DNA of 64,000 nucleotides from positions 62,001-126,000 of the forward strand of contig CANNFY010000004.1 in the NCBI GenBank assembly GCA_947504045.1. Reading direction: 5' to 3'. This document shows positions 45,235 through 53,462 of the stretch, in pieces (position 1 is the first letter of the stretch; every line of letters starts with the position of its first letter). The notes under the pieces were generated by a model. That model ran no database searches. It worked only from the letters and a program-made list of their open reading frames with translations, and was not told the origin of the DNA. The position numbers and the translations under genes were made by a program. The DNA is from an uncultured Maribacter sp. GTDB taxonomy: Bacteria; Bacteroidota; Bacteroidia; Flavobacteriales; Flavobacteriaceae.

Positions 45235-45857
45235 TGCATTATTTAGATATTGCTACTTGGAATAGAAAGCAACATTTTAATTTTTTCAACACCTTTGCAG
45301 ACCCATATTTTTCAGTAGCTTCTGCTGTTGATGTAACTTCGGCTTATGCATTTGCTAAAAAAAACGAAAAGAGTTTTTTTGCGGTTTATTTACACGCATG
45401 TATGACTGCAATAAATACGATTGAAAATTTTAAATATAGAATAGAAGAAGACAAAGTAGTGGTTTACGATACTATAAATGTATCTCCCACTATACTAAGG
45501 CCAGATAAAACATTTGGTTTTTCATTTGTACATTATAATAAAGAATTACAGGTTTTTGAAAATAACTTACAAAAAGAGAAAGAAAGAGTTTTTAATTCAG
45601 ATTCTCTTTTTCCTCCTCAAAACTCTTTAGACTGTATATACTGTTCTGCATTGCCTTGGGTAAATTTTACAGGCCATAAAGAACCAGTTAATGGAAATAA
45701 AGAATCTGTACCTAAATTAGCTTTTGCAAAAGTGGAAAAAAATAATAGTAAATTAAGTATGCAAGTGTCTGTAAGTGTAAACCATGCTTTGGTAGATGGG
45801 TATCATGTTGGACTTTTTTTTAAGGAATTTCAAAAAATTTTAAATCAATATAAATAA
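45234..45857 (+). CDS. Chloramphenicol-acetyltransferase-fold O-acetyltransferase
   Basis: A 207-residue protein with the CAT trimer fold. The catalytic histidine is His184 in VSVNHALVDGYHVG, with Asp188; both are conserved. The other conserved N-terminal element is PYFSVASAVDVTSAYAFAKK. Antibiotic resistance is not implied: Bacteroidota carry many such proteins, and the first histidine of the classical HHXXXDG is replaced by Asn. It is coupled to the HAD gene by TAATG. The acceptor may be a sugar or lipid of the envelope; this is inference. Confidence 0.83.
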   Translation: MHYLDIATWNRKQHFNFFNTFADPYFSVASAVDVTSAYAFAKKNEKSFFAVYLHACMTAINTIENFKYRIEEDKVVVYDTINVSPTILRPDKTFGFSFVHYNKELQVFENNLQKEKERVFNSDSLFPPQNSLDCIYCSALPWVNFTGHKEPVNGNKESVPKLAFAKVEKNNSKLSMQVSVSVNHALVDGYHVGLFFKEFQKILNQYK

Positions 45858-45863
45858 CAATAT

Positions 45864-46940
45864 ATGAAGTTTAAAAATTTTCCAATGGTTCCTAGAGTTG
45901 TCTTTGGCGCAGGTAGTTTTAACCAGCTAGGAGAAATACTTTTGCCAAAACGAAAAAATTCAGATTCTTCAGTTATTTATTTAGTAGATGCTATTTTTGA
46001 AACGCAAGAATTATCTAAGCAAATTCCTGTAATATTTAATGATCAAATAATTTATGTTTCTACAGAAGAAGAACCTAAAACAGATCAGGTAGATGCATTA
46101 GTTACATTAATTAAAACTAGTTTTTCAGAATTGCCTACAGCAATTGTAGGTATAGGCGGTGGTTCTATTTTAGATTTAGCAAAAGCAGTTGCAATAATGG
46201 TAACAAATAATGGTAAGGCTCAAGATTACCAAGGCTGGGATTTAGTAAAAAAAACAGCAATATATCATGTAGGAATACCAACTTTAAGTGGTACAGGTGC
46301 AGAAGTTTCTAGAACAGCAGTACTTTCTGGACCAGAAAAAAAATTAGGAATTAATTCTGATTTTACACCTTTTGATCAAGTTATACTAGATCCGGATTTG
46401 ACAATAAATGTAGCAAAAGACCAATGGTTTTATACCGGAATGGATTGTTATATACATTGTATAGAATCTTTAAATGGAACATACTTAAACGCTTTTAGTC
46501 AATCTTATGGCGAAAAAGCTTTAGAGCTATGTAAAGAAGTGTTTTTAGAAGATATAGACCCTGCTAGTTCTAGAGATAAATTAATGATGGCTTCTTGGCA
46601 CGGTGGCATGAGTATTGCATATTCTCAAGTAGGTGTTGCACATGCTATAAGTTACGGTTTGTCTCATGTTTTAGGAATAAAACACGGAATAGGTAATTGT
46701 TTAGTATTTCAATATTTAGAAGAATTTTATCCTGAAGGAGTTGCTTTATTCTTTAAAATGATGGAAAAGCATAATATTGTTTTACCAAAAGAAATTTGCA
46801 AAAATATATCTGCTGAGCAAATGAAGACCATGATAAATGTTGCCTTAGCAATGACTCCTTTATGGGAAAATGCTTTAGGTCAAAATTGGCAAGACACTAT
46901 TACCGAAAGTAAGCTTAGATCTATTTATAAAAAAATATAA
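45864..46940 (+). CDS. Iron-containing alcohol dehydrogenase, KdnB-like (Kdo 8-oxidase)
   Basis: A 358-residue group III Fe-dehydrogenase. The NAD loop GIGGGS is at 96-101. Metal ligands Asp194, His198, His260 and His274 are all present (GMDCYIH, VAHAISYG, IKHGIGN). The compact N-terminus FPMVPRVVFGAGSFNQLGEIL matches the KdnB type. In Shewanella KdnB oxidises C8 of Kdo and KdnA then transaminates it to 8-amino-Kdo, which its KdsB activates. kdsB is three genes upstream here, which supports the assignment, but no KdnA-like aminotransferase is in the window. Confidence 0.75.
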   Translation: MKFKNFPMVPRVVFGAGSFNQLGEILLPKRKNSDSSVIYLVDAIFETQELSKQIPVIFNDQIIYVSTEEEPKTDQVDALVTLIKTSFSELPTAIVGIGGGSILDLAKAVAIMVTNNGKAQDYQGWDLVKKTAIYHVGIPTLSGTGAEVSRTAVLSGPEKKLGINSDFTPFDQVILDPDLTINVAKDQWFYTGMDCYIHCIESLNGTYLNAFSQSYGEKALELCKEVFLEDIDPASSRDKLMMASWHGGMSIAYSQVGVAHAISYGLSHVLGIKHGIGNCLVFQYLEEFYPEGVALFFKMMEKHNIVLPKEICKNISAEQMKTMINVALAMTPLWENALGQNWQDTITESKLRSIYKKI

Positions 46941-46979
46941 TAAGCACATAATTTTAATTTAACCCTGATAATTTTTAAA

Positions 46980-47528
46980 ATGCAAAAAGTTGCAAAATTC
47001 ATTTATTTTAAACTATTAGGGTGGAAAACCGTTGGAGATTTTCCTAACGTAAATAAGTGTGTTATAGCCGTAGTGCCACACACCAGTTGGGTAGATTTTT
47101 TTCTAGGCCTTCTTATACGTAAAGTGTGGAATGAAGAAATTAATTATGTTGGTAAAAAAAGTTTATTCACCTCTCCATTTGGTTGGTTTTTTAGATATAC
47201 TGGCGGTGCTCCAGTAGATAGGTCTAAAAATAATAATATGGTAAGTGCTACTGCCGAAATATTTAAAAAAAGAGAAAAATTTAGACTAACCTTAGCACCA
47301 GAAGGAACAAGAAAAAAGGTAACGGAATGGAAAACAGGGTTTTATTATATAGCCTTAGAAGCAAAAGTGCCTATAGTTTTAGTTGCCTTTGATTTTGGTA
47401 AAAAGCAAGTAAAAATATCAGAACCTTATATTCCTACAGGAAATAAAGAGGAAGATTTTAAATTGTATAAAGCCTTTTTTAAAGGGGTAAAAGGTAAAGT
47501 AGATAAGTATAGTTTTAAGGTAGAGTAA
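46980..47528 (+). CDS. PlsC-like 1-acyl-glycerol-3-phosphate acyltransferase, short form
   Basis: A 182-residue acyltransferase without membrane helices long enough to be certain. It has the canonical catalytic HTSWVD (HX4D) at about residues 36-41 and LAPEGTRKK with FPEG-like block at about 104-112; GGAPVDR is also typical. Short stand-alone forms like this are common in Bacteroidota. It is separated by 39 bases from the KdnB-like gene and probably in the same transcript, which would fit a lipid A or phospholipid role. Confidence 0.82.
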   Translation: MQKVAKFIYFKLLGWKTVGDFPNVNKCVIAVVPHTSWVDFFLGLLIRKVWNEEINYVGKKSLFTSPFGWFFRYTGGAPVDRSKNNNMVSATAEIFKKREKFRLTLAPEGTRKKVTEWKTGFYYIALEAKVPIVLVAFDFGKKQVKISEPYIPTGNKEEDFKLYKAFFKGVKGKVDKYSFKVE

Positions 47529-47597
47529 TTTTTTTTCATTTTTTTAAAACCTTATGTATAAAACTTCGTAAGTAAGGTAAATTGAAAAAAATAAATT

Positions 47598-48620
47598 ATG
47601 AAAAAATCTTTTTTAAAACTAAGTCTTATTCTAGTATCCACATCAATTGCTTTTACATCATGTAGTAATGATGATAATGACTCAGATAGTGTTAAATTAG
47701 AATCTGCTCAACTATATGCATCTAATAATTCTGATGGAAATATTACTGTTTATGATATGGTTTCTGGAGAAGCTAAAACCTTAACAACAAGTTCTACTGC
47801 AGCAGAAGGTATTTATTATGATGCAGATTCCGATGAAATAATACAAGCATCAAGATCATCTAATCAATTAAATTTATATTCTAATATTTCTAGTTATTTA
47901 TTAAATGCTACAATTACGGCATCAGTTTCTAGTACTACAGATTTAGAAAGTCCTAGAGATATTGCTGTTACTAATAATTTTATAGTAGTATCGGATAATG
48001 CAGATGTAGATGGTAATCCAGAAACACCTGATGGTAGATTATTTATATATACCAATTCTAATGGTTCTTTAACACTTAGAAATATTGTAACTACAGATTT
48101 TGCTTTGTGGGGTATAGAGTTTGTAGGAGATAATTTATATGCTGTTGTAGATAAAACTAACAAGTTGGCTGTGTTTACAAGTTTTACAGCTACAAATACC
48201 ACAAATACAACTGTTAGTGCATCTAAACAAATTGCAATTGAAGGAATTGTGCGTACGCATGGTTTAGCTTATGATAATGGAACAATGATTTTAACTGATG
48301 TTGGAGATGCAGCTTCTGATACAGATGGGGCTTTTCATATAATATCAAATTTTGATTCTAAATTTACGGCTGTTGCAAATGGCGAAACTATGGCCGTAGC
48401 AAACAACCAAATTAGAGTATCTGGAAGCAGTACTTTTTTAGGAAACCCAGTAGCAGCAGAATATGATGCAGCAACAGAAACTATTTTTATTGCCGAGGCA
48501 GCAAATGGTAGTGGTAGAGTATTAGCTTTTTCTGATGCTAGTGTAGGAGGAAATATTGCACCTACTATAAATAATAGTTTAGCAAGTGCATCGTCATTAT
48601 ACTTTTATTCTACTAATTAA
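47598..48620 (+). CDS. Secreted lipoprotein, beta-propeller-like
   Basis: A 340-residue lipoprotein: signal MKKSFLKLSLILVSTSIAFTSC (Cys22), then SNDDNDSD, an acidic run like the export signal of surface-exposed Bacteroidota lipoproteins. The rest consists of repeated strand groups (LYASNNSDGNITVYDMVSG, FIYTNSNGSLTLRNI, NLYAVVDKTNKLAVFTSF, TIFIAEAANGSGRVLAF) in the manner of a lactonase-like beta-propeller. No enzymatic motif is visible. It is closed by a strong bidirectional terminator. Confidence 0.75.
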   Translation: MKKSFLKLSLILVSTSIAFTSCSNDDNDSDSVKLESAQLYASNNSDGNITVYDMVSGEAKTLTTSSTAAEGIYYDADSDEIIQASRSSNQLNLYSNISSYLLNATITASVSSTTDLESPRDIAVTNNFIVVSDNADVDGNPETPDGRLFIYTNSNGSLTLRNIVTTDFALWGIEFVGDNLYAVVDKTNKLAVFTSFTATNTTNTTVSASKQIAIEGIVRTHGLAYDNGTMILTDVGDAASDTDGAFHIISNFDSKFTAVANGETMAVANNQIRVSGSSTFLGNPVAAEYDAATETIFIAEAANGSGRVLAFSDASVGGNIAPTINNSLASASSLYFYSTN

Positions 48621-48639
48621 ATTATAAATTAATTTAATA

Positions 48640-48671
48640 AAAAAGAGACCTTTTTAAGGTCTCTTTTTTTT
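48640..48671. terminator. Bidirectional terminator between the lipoprotein gene and the convergent small gene
   Basis: AAAGAGACCTT and AAGGTCTCTTT pair over 11 bp around a TTT loop, with A-tract before and T-tract after, so it works on both strands. The stop of the minus-strand gene is at 48673. Confidence 0.9.
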
Positions 48672-48672
48672 G

Positions 48673-49176
48673 TTATAAGCGTTCTATTAATTTTTTTTCA
48701 ACTGGTTTTTGTTCTTTTTTAGTATTTCCAGGAAATACCAAATTGGTGCTAGAGTAGGTTGTGCCAAAACTTTTATTTGCAAGATAAACTTGTTGTATAG
48801 CGTCTTCTAATTGATATTCTTTTAACTCTTTAAGAGGATGGGTATATACAGACCATATTATTTCATCGCTAAGTGCATATTTTACATCTAATGCAGAATG
48901 AAAATTAGCAACTAAAGAATTTAATAGGTGTTCTTCCTTTAGTTGAGATCTATCTATAATTGGAGAAATAATTCGCATGCGATTAGCTTTTTCATCAAAC
49001 ACACAAATAAGCATAGTTTGCTTATATAAAAACTGAATGTTGTTTCCTTTTACAATAGAAGAGTCAGAAACTTGTGTAATTATTTGTTGTAGTTTACCAG
49101 GTTTCATATCCTGAGAATAGGTGCTAAAAATAATAGTAAACAATAATGTTGTAGATAAAAAAAACGACTTATTCAT
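48673..49176 (-). CDS. Hypothetical secreted protein
   Basis: A 167-residue exported protein with signal MNKSFFLSTTLLFTIIFSTYSQ. The mature part is soluble, with alternating helices and strands (LLNSLVANFHSALDVKYALSDEIIWSVYTHPLKELKEY) and a basic end. I do not recognise the family. Its ATG and first seven codons lie inside the terminator hairpin and T-tract of the upstream yebC transcript: Met-Asn-Lys-Ser is in the 3' arm, and Phe-Phe-Leu is encoded by the T-run. Translation from read-through RNA would thus be masked. Confidence 0.72.
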   Translation of the reverse strand: MNKSFFLSTTLLFTIIFSTYSQDMKPGKLQQIITQVSDSSIVKGNNIQFLYKQTMLICVFDEKANRMRIISPIIDRSQLKEEHLLNSLVANFHSALDVKYALSDEIIWSVYTHPLKELKEYQLEDAIQQVYLANKSFGTTYSSTNLVFPGNTKKEQKPVEKKLIERL

Positions 49177-49202
49177 AATTTGTATTTATGAATAAGTCGT
49201 TT
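49157..49202 (-). terminator. yebC terminator hairpin containing the start codon of the next gene
   Basis: On the minus strand two perfect 17-base arms (49186-49202 and 49162-49178) flank a 7-base loop and are followed by a T-tract to 49157. The 3' arm contains the ATG at 49174-49176. It lies 30 bases beyond the yebC stop. Confidence 0.88.
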
Positions 49203-49232
49203 AAAATATAAACAATTTACAGTGTAAGTGTT

Positions 49233-49943
49233 TTATTCTTCCATGGTATGATATACGTTTTGTACATCATCATCTTCTTCTATTTTTTCTAGTAACTTTT
49301 CTACATCTGCAGCTTGTTCTTCTGTAAGTTTTTTAGTTACCTGTGGTATGCGTTCAAAACCAGAAGATAATATTTCAATTTCTCTTGTTTCTAATTCTTT
49401 TTGTATAGATCCAAAACTTTCAAATGGGGCGTAAATTAATATGCCATCATCATCTACAAAAACTTCTTCGGCACCAAAATCTATTAATTCTAATTCTAGT
49501 TCTTCAGGGTCTATGCCTTCTGCCGGAATTCTGAAATTACAAGTATGGTCAAACATAAATTCAACAGAACCAGAAGTTCCCATATTACCATTGCACTTAT
49601 TAAAGTAACTACGAACGTTAGCTACTGTTCTTGTGTTATTGTCGGTAGCAGTTTCTACTAAAATTGCAATTCCGTGGGGTGCGTATCCTTCAAACAAAAC
49701 AACTTTAAAATCACCAAGGCTTTTGTCGCTTGCTCTTTTAATTGCGCGTTCCACATTGTCCTTAGGCATATTTACAGATTTGGCATTCTGTATAACTGCT
49801 CTTAATTTTGCATTTGAATCTGGATCAGGACCTCCTTCTTTTACTGCCATTACAATGTCTTTGCCAATACGTGTAAAGGCTTTAGACATGGCAGACCATC
49901 TTTTCATTTTACGTGCTTTTCTAAATTCAAAAGCTCTTCCCAT
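49233..49943 (-). CDS. YebC/PmpR family protein (translation/transcription factor)
   Basis: A 236-residue protein beginning MGRAFEFRKARKMKRWSAMSKAFTRIGKDI, the Bacteroidota variant of the YebC start, followed by NAKLRAVIQNAKSVNMPKDNVERAIKRA and GYAPHGIAILVETATDNNTRTVANVRSYF. YebC proteins were long described as DNA-binding regulators; recent work ties a subgroup to ribosome rescue at polyproline. Its C-terminus is acidic (EKIEEDDDVQNVYHTMEE). It may be the last gene of the gcvT-glsA-reductase-phhB group (74-base gap) or have its own promoter. Confidence 0.93.
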   Translation of the reverse strand: MGRAFEFRKARKMKRWSAMSKAFTRIGKDIVMAVKEGGPDPDSNAKLRAVIQNAKSVNMPKDNVERAIKRASDKSLGDFKVVLFEGYAPHGIAILVETATDNNTRTVANVRSYFNKCNGNMGTSGSVEFMFDHTCNFRIPAEGIDPEELELELIDFGAEEVFVDDDGILIYAPFESFGSIQKELETREIEILSSGFERIPQVTKKLTEEQAADVEKLLEKIEEDDDVQNVYHTMEE

Positions 49944-50017
49944 GGTATTATTTTTTATAAGTATAAATACAAATTTAATAAATTTTATTGCTGCTGCAAG
50001 TACAACAAGTTATAGGT

Positions 50018-50305
50018 TTAACTACTCTTAATTATTTTTTCGATACTATTTGCAAGGGTAATATCTTTTTGAGTAACACCATTGGCATCATGGGTGTTTA
50101 ATTTAATATTTAGTGTGTTGTAAATATTTGTCCAATTAGGGTGGTGGTTTTGTTTTTCAAATTCAAAAGCTAATTTGGTCATTACAGAAAAAGTATTTGT
50201 AAAATCTTTAAATTTAAAAGTAGTTTCTATGGCGCCATTTATATATTTCCAACCATCTAATTTTTTTAAACTTTCTTTAATTTGTATATCTGTTAGTGTC
50301 TGCAT
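50018..50305 (-). CDS. 4a-hydroxytetrahydrobiopterin (pterin-4-alpha-carbinolamine) dehydratase
   Basis: A 95-residue enzyme that dehydrates 4a-hydroxy-tetrahydropterin, regenerating the cofactor of aromatic amino acid hydroxylases. The active-site block is KQNHHPNWTNIYNTLNIKLNTHD, with the paired histidines and the PNW motif. KKLDGWKYINGAIETTFKFKDF is the usual N-terminal half. No phenylalanine hydroxylase is nearby in this window. It lies 11 bases after the reductase gene, so they share a transcript. Confidence 0.92.
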   Translation of the reverse strand: MQTLTDIQIKESLKKLDGWKYINGAIETTFKFKDFTNTFSVMTKLAFEFEKQNHHPNWTNIYNTLNIKLNTHDANGVTQKDITLANSIEKIIKSS

Positions 50306-50316
50306 AATTAATTAGG

Positions 50317-51138
50317 TTACGTAATAATATGGTGGTCTATAATGTCTTGATAGGTAAACTGTAGGTTTTTTGGCAGTGTATTTGTTTTGGGTAAAACGGC
50401 TAAATAACGATCGTTGTTAGTAGTAAAGTTTCTTTTATAAATAGGGTTAAATGTTCCTATACGATCAATTACTTCTTTTATAAAATCTTCATGATGCACT
50501 AAATCTTTACTGCCCAAATGGTAAATGCCACTTTTGTTTCTATTAATTAAATAGTGTATTTGTTGGGTTAATTTATCTTGGTTAGTAACATTAATTATAA
50601 GATTTGGAAAAACATCAATAGGCTCATTATTTAAAATGGCAGCTTTAAAATCTTTTATTCTTGTAGAGGTATTTCCGAAAACCATAGGAACTCTTAAAAT
50701 GGCCATTTTTTCTTTTGGCAATCTAAGTAACATATTTTCTATTCTAATTTTTAAACGTCCGTAAATACTTTCGGATAAAGTTTTATCATTCTCGTAAGAA
50801 GGATATTTGCTGTATGCATCAAAAACATTAGCAGAAGATATAAATAAAAGTCTACAGCTATGTTTTTTTACATACTCTACAATATGTTGGTGTGCCTGAA
50901 TTTGAGAAGCAAAATTTCCTCTTACAGCAGAAATAATTATTTGTGGTTGTATATTTTCGAGCAGGCTATAAATATCCTCCTCTTCCATATTATACTTAAA
51001 AAACTGTTGGTTTTTTTCAAAAGATCTTCTGGCAGAGTTGTAAGTACCGTAGGTATTAAAATAGGGGTGTAGCTCTTTATAAATTGCATTACCTATAAAG
51101 CCACTTGCTCCTAATATTACTATTTTTTTTATTTCCAG
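50317..51138 (-). CDS. NAD-dependent epimerase/dehydratase, RmlD-like reductase
   Basis: A Rossmann-fold SDR of about 273 residues. The dinucleotide loop GASGFIG lies 9-15 residues from the proposed start, preceded by a strand (KKIVIL). LLFISSANVFDAY and ESIYGRLKIRIENML provide the Ser and YxxxK active site. In-frame ATG appears only at residue 51, inside the domain. The reading frame upstream of the loop ends at the glutaminase TAA one codon before a CTG (51136-51138), so I take CTG as start. ATA codons just after are alternatives. Substrate unknown. Confidence 0.7.
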   Translation of the reverse strand: MEIKKIVILGASGFIGNAIYKELHPYFNTYGTYNSARRSFEKNQQFFKYNMEEEDIYSLLENIQPQIIISAVRGNFASQIQAHQHIVEYVKKHSCRLLFISSANVFDAYSKYPSYENDKTLSESIYGRLKIRIENMLLRLPKEKMAILRVPMVFGNTSTRIKDFKAAILNNEPIDVFPNLIINVTNQDKLTQQIHYLINRNKSGIYHLGSKDLVHHEDFIKEVIDRIGTFNPIYKRNFTTNNDRYLAVLPKTNTLPKNLQFTYQDIIDHHIIT

Positions 51139-51141
51139 TTT

Positions 51142-52056
51142 TTAAAAAATTGAGTGTCCAGTTTTAGTTGTAAATTCTTCTAAAGCAGCCATGCCTAATT
51201 TTGAGTTTCCTTTAAAGTTTAAACCAGGAGACCATGTTGCCACGCAGTATGTATTTGGCAGTAAAGCTATAATGCCACCGCCAACGCCACTTTTTCCAGG
51301 AAGCCCTACTTCAAAAGCAAATTCGCCAGCTTCATCATAAAAACCGCAAGTTAGCATTAAAGCATTAATACGTTTTACTTGGTTTATACTTAAATAATTT
51401 TTTCCCCTTTGGCATTTACCACGATTCATAAAAATAAAAAATGCACTTGTAAGTTGTTTGCAATTCATTTCTATAGAACATTGATGAAAATAAAAATCTA
51501 AAACCGTATCTACATCGTTATTTAAGTTTCCGTAAGATTTTAATAAGTGGGCAGCAGCATAATTTTTATACCCTGTTATTTTTTCAGACAAAGCTACTTT
51601 TCTGTTGTATGTAATAGTAGTGTCGTTGGTTAATTCTTGAATAAATTTTAAAAAGTCTTCTTTAGGGTTTTTTAAATGTGAAACTAAAATATCTGCTATT
51701 ACAATAGCGCCAGCATTTATAAATGGATTTCTAGGAATACCATTTTCTAATTCTAAAAGCGATAAATGATTAAATGGATCGCCAGAAGGTTCAACATCTA
51801 CTCTTTTCCATAGGTCTTCACCAACTAAACCAAAAGAAAGGGCAAGGGTTAAAACTTTAGAGATACTTTGGATAGAAAATTTTTCTAGCGCATCACCTGA
51901 ACTAAAATTATTTTTTTCTGCATCTAAAATATGAATACCAAATTTATCTACATTTATTGTTGCTAATTCAGGTATGTAAGAGGCTACTACACCTTTGTCA
52001 GTCACTTTTTTAGTGTCCTCTGAAATTTTGTCTATTATTTTTTGGTACTGTATCAT
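51142..52056 (-). CDS. glsA: Glutaminase
   Basis: A 304-residue serine-dependent glutaminase, fold of beta-lactamases, producing glutamate and ammonia. The catalytic SxxK is Ser64-Ile-Ser-Lys67 in FSIQSISKVL. EPSGDPFNHLSLLELENGIPRNPFINAGAI is the family signature, and GLPGKSGVGGGIIALLP is the third block. The length is typical for glsA without ankyrin repeats. It starts one base after the gcvT stop and ends three bases before the reductase's CTG. Confidence 0.94.
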   Translation of the reverse strand: MIQYQKIIDKISEDTKKVTDKGVVASYIPELATINVDKFGIHILDAEKNNFSSGDALEKFSIQSISKVLTLALSFGLVGEDLWKRVDVEPSGDPFNHLSLLELENGIPRNPFINAGAIVIADILVSHLKNPKEDFLKFIQELTNDTTITYNRKVALSEKITGYKNYAAAHLLKSYGNLNNDVDTVLDFYFHQCSIEMNCKQLTSAFFIFMNRGKCQRGKNYLSINQVKRINALMLTCGFYDEAGEFAFEVGLPGKSGVGGGIIALLPNTYCVATWSPGLNFKGNSKLGMAALEEFTTKTGHSIF

Positions 52057-52057
52057 A

Positions 52058-53143
52058 TTAGGCTTTGTAAAAAGGAAGTTTAACTACAGTGGCAGGAATA
52101 GATTTTTTACGTACTTGAATGTTTATTTTAGAGCCTACTTCAGAAAAAGCTTTTGTAACATAGCCTAAGCCTATTCCTTTTTCTAAAGAAGGAGACATGG
52201 TTCCGGAAGTTACAGTACCAATTTTATTTCCAGCGCTATCTACAATAGTATAATCTTGTCTAGGAATTCCTCTTTCTTCTAATTCAAACGCAACTAATTT
52301 TCTTTCTAGTTCCCCTTTTTTTTTCTCTGCAAGAGAGGCGCTATTTACAAAGTTTTTGGTGAATTTAGTAATCCAGCCTAAGCCCGCTTCAAACGGTGAT
52401 GTAGTATCATTAATATCGTTACCATAAAGGCAGTATCCCATTTCAAGTCGTAAGGTATCTCTTGCTGCTAAGCCTATAGGTTTAATTCCATAATCTACCC
52501 CAGCCTCAAAAACTTTATCCCATATTTGTTTTACTTCCTCATTTTTACAATAAATTTCAAAACCACCAGAACCAGTATAACCAGTTGCAGATATTATAAC
52601 ATGCTCAATACCTGCAAAATCGGCAACTTCAAAATTATAAAATTTAATTTTAGCTAAATCTATACTAGTTAAACTTTGCATTGCATTTATAGCTTTAGGC
52701 CCCTGAATAGCAAGTAATGAGTAGTCTTCAGATAGATTACGCATATCTGCATTAAATTCTGTATTGTATTTAGATATGTGTTCCCAATCTTTTTGAATAT
52801 TAGAAGCATTTACAACTAATAAATATTGTTCCTCTTTTATTTTGTATACAATTAAATCGTCTACTATACCACCGGTTTCGTTGGGTAAACAACTATATTG
52901 TGCTTTGCCAATTGTAAGTTTAGAAGCATCATTAGAGCTTACTTTTTGTATTAAGGCTAATGCATTTGGCCCAGAAATTAAAAATTCTCCCATATGCGAA
53001 ACATCAAAAACACCAACACCATTACGAACAGTGTTGTGTTCTACATTTACTCCTTCATAAGAAACAGGCATGTTGTAGCCAGCAAAAGGAACCATTTTTG
53101 CTCCAAGTTGTTCATGCGTAGATGTTAAAGCGGTATTCTTCAT
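52058..53143 (-). CDS. gcvT: Aminomethyltransferase (glycine cleavage T-protein)
   Basis: A 361-residue tetrahydrofolate-dependent enzyme that takes the aminomethyl arm from lipoyl-H-protein and gives methylene-THF and ammonia. [50 protein letters not shown] and [19 protein letters not shown] are characteristic. The gcvH and gcvP partners are not in this window; lpdA at 13203 supplies the L-protein. It heads a co-directional run with glsA and the reductase. Confidence 0.95.
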   Translation of the reverse strand: MKNTALTSTHEQLGAKMVPFAGYNMPVSYEGVNVEHNTVRNGVGVFDVSHMGEFLISGPNALALIQKVSSNDASKLTIGKAQYSCLPNETGGIVDDLIVYKIKEEQYLLVVNASNIQKDWEHISKYNTEFNADMRNLSEDYSLLAIQGPKAINAMQSLTSIDLAKIKFYNFEVADFAGIEHVIISATGYTGSGGFEIYCKNEEVKQIWDKVFEAGVDYGIKPIGLAARDTLRLEMGYCLYGNDINDTTSPFEAGLGWITKFTKNFVNSASLAEKKKGELERKLVAFELEERGIPRQDYTIVDSAGNKIGTVTSGTMSPSLEKGIGLGYVTKAFSEVGSKINIQVRKKSIPATVVKLPFYKA

Positions 53144-53462
53144 GGTTTAAAAATTTAAAAACAAAGTTATTTAAAACACTAGTAATATTACCTATAGAGT
53201 ATTAGATAAATTTTTTACGTAAAAAACAAGAGTAGTATAAAATATGAAGAAATAAGACATATGTGTAATCAGACATTTCTTATAAATAAAATAATATTTT
53301 AACTATTTTATTACTATATGTCGAATTTTTTACATTTTATTTTACGATAATGTTAAAAATATGTATAATTGGCACTTTTAAATTGAAGAGGTAATTCTAC
53401 TATACAAGTATGAAGCTTCAGTTTAAAATAATTTAATACTAACTTTTTAATTAACTCACATT
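53144..53462. promoter_or_regulatory. 319-base divergent control region between gcvT and the first alginate lyase
   Basis: On the minus strand TAACTTTG (53162-53169) is a -7 box 19 bases before gcvT. On the plus strand TATAATTG near 53363 differs by one base from TAnnTTTG and would leave a leader of about 90 bases before the alginate lyase. A loose inverted repeat AAGAAAT/ATTTCTT lies near 53250-53280. No gene or RNA was recognised. The 5' leader may hold binding sites for an alginate-responsive regulator, which is not encoded here. Confidence 0.4.

Noticed and set aside
45234-45857. Chloramphenicol resistance gene
   Set aside because: Only the fold and catalytic His/Asp are kept; the first histidine of the classical motif is Asn and it sits inside a biosynthetic operon, so a resistance role is not supported.
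53144-53462. Glycine riboswitch upstream of gcvT
   Set aside because: The -7 box leaves a leader of about 12 bases on the gcvT side, too short for a riboswitch, and no aptamer-like motif was seen.
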